DNA of 26,797 nucleotides from contig CANCSL010000012.1 of assembly GCA_947380835.1 (NCBI GenBank), positions 1 through 26,797 of the forward strand, given 5' to 3'. Made by a program: the position numbers and the translations under genes. Below, piece after piece: positions 22,906 to 26,797 of the stretch. The notes beneath the pieces are model-generated. The model did no database searches. It worked only from the letters and a program-made list of their open reading frames with translations, and had not been told where the DNA came from. This stretch comes from Actinomycetota bacterium. Lineage in GTDB: Bacteria; Actinomycetota; Actinomycetes; Nanopelagicales; Nanopelagicaceae. Position 1 is the first letter of the stretch. The number at the start of each line of letters is the position of its first letter.

Positions 22906-24222
22906 ATGACGCTGAGAATCTCGGTAATTGGGACTGGCTACCTAGGAGTCACCCATGCTGCGTGCATGGCTTCCTTAGGTTTCACAGTCATCGGCATAGA
23001 CATTGATCCCACAAAAATCGCTCAACTCTCAGCCGGAATTCTCCCTTTCTACGAACCGGGACTAGAAGATCTTCTCAAAACCGAACTGGCGACTGGGCGA
23101 CTTACCTTTTCATCCCAAATTTCTGACGCCACCGATTGCGATGTTCACTTCATCTGCGTCGGAACCCCGCAGGTAAAAGATGGATTAGCCGCAGATGTTT
23201 CTTACGTCCATAACTCGATTCGCACCTTGGCCGCGGTCGCAAAATCCGGCTCACTTCTTGTCGGAAAGTCCACAGTTCCGGTCGGCACTGCAGAACGGTT
23301 GCGCAAAGAAATCCTGGAAATAAACCCCGAACTAGATCTGGCATGGAATCCGGAATTTCTCCGAGAAGGGTTCGCAGTTGAGGACACTCTGCACCCAAAT
23401 CGGCTTGTGGTCGGAGTGGTCAATGATCAGGCTGAACACATTCTTAGAGAGGTCTATGCCAAAAATCTGGGCGAAGGTACTCCTTGGATTCGCGCCGATC
23501 TGCCAACGTCCGAGCTCGTCAAGGTCGCCGCTAACTCATTTCTCGCCACGAAAATTTCATTTATCAACGCCATGGCCGAAGTGTGCGAAGCCGCTGGTGG
23601 CGATGTCACCGTTTTGGCTGACGCTATTGGCTACGACCCCCGCATTGGTCACAAATTCTTGGGCGCAGGTATTGGTTTTGGCGGCGGATGTCTGCCTAAA
23701 GACCTGCGCGCATTTATGGCGAGATCGAAGGAACTCGGAGCGGATCGCGCTTTAGATTTCTTGCGCGAAATCGATGCCATTAATTTGCGAGCCCGAGCTC
23801 GCATTATTGACCTGGTCAGGCGAGACCTCTCTGATGACTTATTGGGTAAGAAAATCGCAATTTTGGGTGCTGCCTTTAAACCCGATAGCGATGATGTGCG
23901 CGACTCCCCTGCATTAGATATTGCCGCACAAATTCAAGCAGCCGGCGCTTCGGTAACTATTTATGATCCTAAGGCGATGGATAGCGCTCGAAAGCGTTTC
24001 CCGGCGTTGACGTATTCAGCTTCTATTAAAGAATGTATGACAGGCGCTGATTTAGTTTTGCATTTAACCGAATGGAAAGAATTCCAAAGCATCGATCCAC
24101 GAGAATATATTTCTATTGTGCGCAACCCGATCATGATTGACGGCCGCAACAAATTGAATCGTGAAGAATGGCAAGCTGCAGGTTGGACTTTTCGAGCGCT
24201 GGGTCGATCTTCTAAATATTAA
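22906..24222 (+). CDS. ugd: UDP-glucose 6-dehydrogenase
   Basis: This 438-residue cytoplasmic enzyme oxidises UDP-glucose to UDP-glucuronate with 2 NAD+, supplying precursor for envelope glycans. The N-terminal NAD fold has GTGYLG (9-14). ICVGTP and STVPVGT are conserved loops, and the central domain has [17 protein letters not shown] with Lys206 and Asn210. The catalytic Cys262 lies in [10 protein letters not shown]. The C-terminal UDP-binding domain includes [17 protein letters not shown]-mannose dehydrogenase is related, but this motif set fits UDP-glucose. It is divergent from the GT2 gene, which may consume its product. The stop overlaps the purE stop. Confidence 0.95.
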   Translation: MTLRISVIGTGYLGVTHAACMASLGFTVIGIDIDPTKIAQLSAGILPFYEPGLEDLLKTELATGRLTFSSQISDATDCDVHFICVGTPQVKDGLAADVSYVHNSIRTLAAVAKSGSLLVGKSTVPVGTAERLRKEILEINPELDLAWNPEFLREGFAVEDTLHPNRLVVGVVNDQAEHILREVYAKNLGEGTPWIRADLPTSELVKVAANSFLATKISFINAMAEVCEAAGGDVTVLADAIGYDPRIGHKFLGAGIGFGGGCLPKDLRAFMARSKELGADRALDFLREIDAINLRARARIIDLVRRDLSDDLLGKKIAILGAAFKPDSDDVRDSPALDIAAQIQAAGASVTIYDPKAMDSARKRFPALTYSASIKECMTGADLVLHLTEWKEFQSIDPREYISIVRNPIMIDGRNKLNREEWQAAGWTFRALGRSSKY

Positions 24223-24731
24223 TTAAATCCTGGCTTCACTCCACGCTTTGCCTTCAAGTTCTTTCCTTTTTCAAGAGATTCAACGCGTGCGCTCTCGCGC
24301 AACTGATCCACTTTTGCCGCGATGGCCTCACTAGATATTCCCAAAATTCGCGCTGCTAATAACCCAGCGTTTCGAGCATTTCCCACTCCAACAGTGGCTA
24401 CGGGAATACCCGCGGGCATCTGGACAATAGAGAGAAGTGAATCCATGCCATCCAAATGCTTTAGAGCCACTGGAACTCCGATGACGGGCAATGATGTAGA
24501 CGAAGCGATCATTCCGGGAAGGTGCGCTGCACCGCCGGCGCCAGCGATTATGACTTTGACTCCTTGATCGGCCGCAGATTTAGCAAAATCCAACATCTCT
24601 TGTGGGGTGCGATGCGCACTAACTACATCGACTTCGTACTCGATCCCGCATTCATCAAGTACCAATGCCGCCGCTTCCATTGTTGGCCAATCGGAATCGG
24701 ATCCCATAACAATCGCAACGGTTTTACTCAT
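24219..24731 (-). CDS. purE: N5-carboxyaminoimidazole ribonucleotide mutase PurE
   Basis: This 170-residue class I PurE converts N5-CAIR to CAIR in purine synthesis, using the product of PurK. The N-terminus has [18 protein letters not shown], followed by [13 protein letters not shown] with the catalytic-region His, [16 protein letters not shown] and [23 protein letters not shown] chose ATG (24729-24731), which has GGTGGAG 6 bases upstream; a GTG at 24743 would add four residues. It overlaps the end of purK by 8 bases, consistent with coupled translation of the two enzymes that share an unstable intermediate. Confidence 0.96.
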   Translation of the reverse strand: MSKTVAIVMGSDSDWPTMEAAALVLDECGIEYEVDVVSAHRTPQEMLDFAKSAADQGVKVIIAGAGGAAHLPGMIASSTSLPVIGVPVALKHLDGMDSLLSIVQMPAGIPVATVGVGNARNAGLLAARILGISSEAIAAKVDQLRESARVESLEKGKNLKAKRGVKPGFN

Positions 24732-25839
24732 CGATCGCTCCACCTATGTAGTCAACTGCATGGCTAATCTCTTCGCGCAATTCTACGAGATCGGTCCCAA
24801 TTGCGGTGACATGTCCGATCTTTCTACCAAGTCTTACTTCCTTGCCATATTGATGAAATTTGAGCGCAGGGTTCCGCGCCATTAAATGTAGATAGGGACG
24901 GTACAGATCGGACTTCTCCCCACCCAACACATTACCCATCACCGCGAATGGGGCAACCATTGCTGTAGAGCCCAAAGGTAGATCTAAAATGGCGCGCAGG
25001 TGCTGTTCAAATTGGCTAGTCACGGAACCTTCGATACTCCAGTGGCCGGAATTATGTGGGCGAAGAGCAAGCTCATTTATTACTAGGTTTTTTCCCACTA
25101 CAAAAATCTCGACTGCCATGACCCCAACGAGACCAATACCTTGAGCGATCACAAGTGCAATCTCTTGAGCCCGCACCGCAAGTTCTAGTGAAAGATCTGG
25201 CGCGGGAGTAATCGTTGATGTGCAGATGCCATCAGTTTGAACTGTAAGCGTGGGTGACCAGGTAGATGCCTGTCCGTGAGGAGATCGCGCGACCATGACT
25301 GAGATCTCGTAATCAAACGCTAACTTCTCTTCGAGCAGAAGTGGCGCATTAACTGATGAATGCAGATTATTTAGTGAATTATTATCTGCAATAACAAAAA
25401 CTCCCCTGCCGTCATAACCTCCGGAGATTGTCTTTGCGATCAATGGAAATGGGATCTGGGATTCTCCCCCGTCAAAACTGATCCACTTGGGATTGGGAAG
25501 ACCTAGCTCATCCATCTTTTTGCGCATCTCGATTTTATTCTGCGAGAAGATAAATGAATCAGATTTTGGGTAAACGCGAACTCCAGAACTTTCAAGAGTA
25601 CGAATTACCGACTGCGGAATAAGTTCATGTTCAAAAGTTATGACATCGCAACCACGAGCAAAATTAATCACATCTTCAACGTTGGCGTAATCGCCAACAA
25701 CAAATTCACAAATTTGTGCTGCTGAATCAGTTGCGGATGCGGCGAGGGTAACAAGATGAATCCCAAGGTCGTTGGCAGGAACCGCCATCATCCGAGCTAA
25801 TTGACCGGCGCCGATTACTCCGACTCGGGGAAATGTCAT
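24724..25839 (-). CDS. purK: 5-(carboxyamino)imidazole ribonucleotide synthase PurK
   Basis: This 371-residue ATP-grasp enzyme makes N5-CAIR from AIR, bicarbonate and ATP. The N-terminal Rossmann-like part has [12 protein letters not shown]. The ATP-grasp domain has the flexible loop around [11 protein letters not shown] and late metal/ATP ligands in [24 protein letters not shown], the PurK hallmark. The start ATG has a TANNNT box 6 bases upstream inside the 22-base gap after birA, so purK-purE appear to have their own leaderless promoter. The purK-purE-birA order matches Rv3275c-Rv3279c in outline. Confidence 0.96.
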   Translation of the reverse strand: MTFPRVGVIGAGQLARMMAVPANDLGIHLVTLAASATDSAAQICEFVVGDYANVEDVINFARGCDVITFEHELIPQSVIRTLESSGVRVYPKSDSFIFSQNKIEMRKKMDELGLPNPKWISFDGGESQIPFPLIAKTISGGYDGRGVFVIADNNSLNNLHSSVNAPLLLEEKLAFDYEISVMVARSPHGQASTWSPTLTVQTDGICTSTITPAPDLSLELAVRAQEIALVIAQGIGLVGVMAVEIFVVGKNLVINELALRPHNSGHWSIEGSVTSQFEQHLRAILDLPLGSTAMVAPFAVMGNVLGGEKSDLYRPYLHLMARNPALKFHQYGKEVRLGRKIGHVTAIGTDLVELREEISHAVDYIGGAIDE

Positions 25840-25845
25840 GGAAGT

Positions 25846-25851
25846 AGATTA
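25846..25851 (-). promoter_or_regulatory. Leaderless -10 box of purK-purE
   Basis: TAATCT on the minus strand ends 6 bases before the ATG at 25839, within the 22-base gap downstream of birA. Confidence 0.55.
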
Positions 25852-25861
25852 CTTGAACGGG

Positions 25862-26620
25862 CTAGCGGAGGTGAACGACGTCGCCAACGGTGACACGTTC
25901 GCCATTGGCCAGTTCAAGCGCCCCGTCTGATCCAACATTTACCGCCTGCGAATAAAGCTCTTCCCCATCGGGAAGCATTACTCTGACGTTTTGACCCAAT
26001 GTGGCATTGCTCGATTTGTACGCTGAAATTAAATCTTGACCTTCATTCCACGAAGCGAACGTATTTTTCAAATTTCGCAATATTCCGATCAATATTTCCG
26101 TTCGTTCTAGTTCTACTCCGAGTTCGAGATACATAGAGGAAGCTGTCGAAACTGGAAGATTTTCTCGGGAGGTGTTGACGTTAATTCCAATGCCCACGAT
26201 CACTCCAGAATTGAAACTTTCACAAAGTATTCCGGCAATTTTTCCGCCAGCAGCAAGCACATCATTCGGCCATTTCGTTTGAAAAGTTGCTGAGCCTGCT
26301 TGGTCGTTAAGAGTTTGCGCAACGCTCATACCCACAAGTAGGGGAAGCACGCCCCATTTTTCGCGCTCTACCTTGGGCTCTACAAATAGAGAGAAGAGCA
26401 GACCAGCATCGGGGACAGATTCGAAACTGCGATCCAAACGACCGCGACCTTTGCTCTGGAAATCTGCAGTTACAACGTCGCCATGCCTGGGTTGTGACAA
26501 CCGAATCACATCTTGCGTGGAATCCACTTCAGAAAAAGTCTTTACTCGCCAGTAGCCATCAGCAAAAGCTGACGTTAACTTTTCTCCATCGAGAGTCGAA
26601 CGTTTCACCTGGTGCCTCAT
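25862..26620 (-). CDS. birA: Biotin-[acetyl-CoA carboxylase] ligase BirA, class I
   Basis: This 252-residue enzyme activates biotin with ATP and attaches it to the carrier domain of biotin-dependent carboxylases. Motifs are [11 protein letters not shown] (biotinyl-AMP loop), [18 protein letters not shown] with the catalytic Lys, and VGIGINVN, followed by the small C-terminal SH3-like domain ([15 protein letters not shown]). There is no N-terminal winged helix, so this is class I and cannot repress a biotin operon. I chose ATG (26618-26620) because a TANNNT box lies 7 bases upstream and the longer in-frame extension would overlap the divergent carboxylase gene. It shares a 19-base divergent promoter with accD5. 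Confidence 0.94.
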   Translation of the reverse strand: MRHQVKRSTLDGEKLTSAFADGYWRVKTFSEVDSTQDVIRLSQPRHGDVVTADFQSKGRGRLDRSFESVPDAGLLFSLFVEPKVEREKWGVLPLLVGMSVAQTLNDQAGSATFQTKWPNDVLAAGGKIAGILCESFNSGVIVGIGINVNTSRENLPVSTASSMYLELGVELERTEILIGILRNLKNTFASWNEGQDLISAYKSSNATLGQNVRVMLPDGEELYSQAVNVGSDGALELANGERVTVGDVVHLR

Positions 26621-26626
26621 CACTAG

Positions 26627-26633
26627 TACCGTA
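26627..26633. promoter_or_regulatory. Overlapping bidirectional -10 element between birA and accD5
   Basis: TACCGTA contains TACCGT on the plus strand (26627-26632), 7 bases before the accD5 GTG, and TACGGT on the minus strand (26633-26628), 7 bases before the birA ATG. Both fit TANNNT at leaderless distance, and the element is centred midway between the two start codons. Confidence 0.6.
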
Positions 26634-26639
26634 GGGGGC

Positions 26640-26797
26640 GTGACTGATGATATTCGTACCACGGCCGGAAAGAACGCAGATCTACGTAGACGCAGACTTG
26701 AGGCGATCAACTCCGCCTCCGAGAGCGCTATAGAAAAGCGTCACGCAAAAGGAAAGATGACAGCGCGCGAGCGCATCGAAAAGCTCGTTGACCCAGG
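26640..26797 (+). CDS. accD5: Acyl-CoA carboxylase beta (carboxyltransferase) subunit, N-terminal part
   Basis: Only the first 52 residues are in the window. They read [20 protein letters not shown], then [21 protein letters not shown], which matches the N-terminus of actinobacterial AccD5/PccB-type carboxyltransferases (GKLADLRRR...KGKLTARERI). These subunits transfer carboxylate from biotin to propionyl- or acetyl-CoA. The start is GTG (26640-26642), since the frame is open from there with homology soon after. AGGGGG sits one base from the GTG, too close for a normal ribosome site, which fits a leaderless start from the -10 box 7 bases upstream. The birA-accD5 divergent pairing is also found in M. 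tuberculosis (Rv3279c/Rv3280). Which CoA ester is used cannot be told. Confidence 0.88.
   Translation, partial: MTDDIRTTAGKNADLRRRRLEAINSASESAIEKRHAKGKMTARERIEKLVDP

Noticed and set aside
1..26797. tRNA, rRNA, CRISPR array, insertion sequence, phage or toxin-antitoxin genes
   Set aside because: None was seen on reading both strands; the window is almost fully occupied by housekeeping-type coding sequence.

Overview
The window looks like a chromosomal core segment of a low-to-medium G+C actinobacterium, most likely a genome-streamlined free-living lineage. A freshwater Nanopelagicales-type (acI) organism is my best guess, but the sequence alone does not prove it. Actinobacterial markers are a mycothiol deacetylase (mshB), the small families DUF3107 and DUF3117, the actinobacterial type of DapD, MoeZ (MoeB-rhodanese), a TetR/DUF3107 pair, a 7Fe ferredoxin next to dapC, and purE-purK-birA opposite an AccD5-like carboxylase. 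Several blocks match gene order I recall from Mycobacterium tuberculosis (Rv1177-Rv1178, Rv3206c-Rv3208A, Rv1220c-Rv1232c, Rv3275c-Rv3280). I saw no tRNA, rRNA, CRISPR array, insertion sequence or phage gene, and no gene-free stretch longer than 300 bases.

Layout. 1-578 (minus): ferredoxin fdxA followed by the 5' part of dapC, which has no normal start codon. 671-3033 (plus): a GNAT acetyltransferase coupled to a cysteinyl-tRNA synthetase. 3030-5453 (minus): moeZ, mshB and a small membrane protein. 5597-6502 (plus): a TetR regulator and a DUF3107 protein. 6499-9477 (minus): PHP phosphoesterase, MarC-like membrane protein, MpaB-like (DUF2236) protein and a ParA-like ATPase, all joined by 4-base overlaps. 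9501-14457 (minus): tatB, mrp, a soluble PRC/MgtE_N/CBS protein, an Nramp-like permease and an EamA transporter. 14484-18139 (minus): htrA-like protease, O-methyltransferase, leucyl aminopeptidase and DUF3117. 18281-19565 (minus): LOG-family protein, SRPBCC protein and a tiny sigma-region-4 protein. 19601-20518 (plus): dapD. 20515-22863 (minus): GT2 glycosyltransferase and a SpoIID-domain protein. 22906-24222 (plus): UDP-glucose dehydrogenase. 24219-26620 (minus): birA, purK, purE. 26640-end (plus): start of an acyl-CoA carboxylase beta subunit.

Functional themes are diaminopimelate/lysine synthesis (dapC, dapD), mycothiol and sulfur transfer (mshB, moeZ), Fe-S assembly (mrp, fdxA), envelope quality control and export (htrA, tatB), envelope polysaccharide (ugd, GT2, SpoIID), purine synthesis (purE, purK), biotin-dependent carboxylation (birA, accD5), and divalent-metal transport with a probable Mg2+ sensor (Nramp-like plus MgtE_N/CBS).

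The most interesting signals are: (1) an Nramp-like permease that lacks the metal-binding methionine and is translationally coupled to a free-standing MgtE-type sensor, suggesting an uncharacterised Mg2+ transport system; (2) a 19-base birA/accD5 gap holding two opposite, overlapping -10 elements exactly equidistant from the two start codons; (3) eleven start codons with a TANNNT box 6 or 7 bases upstream, indicating widespread leaderless transcription; (4) dapC beginning at an ATC codon three bases after the fdxA stop; and (5) all four convergent gene pairs overlapping by exactly four bases at their stop codons.
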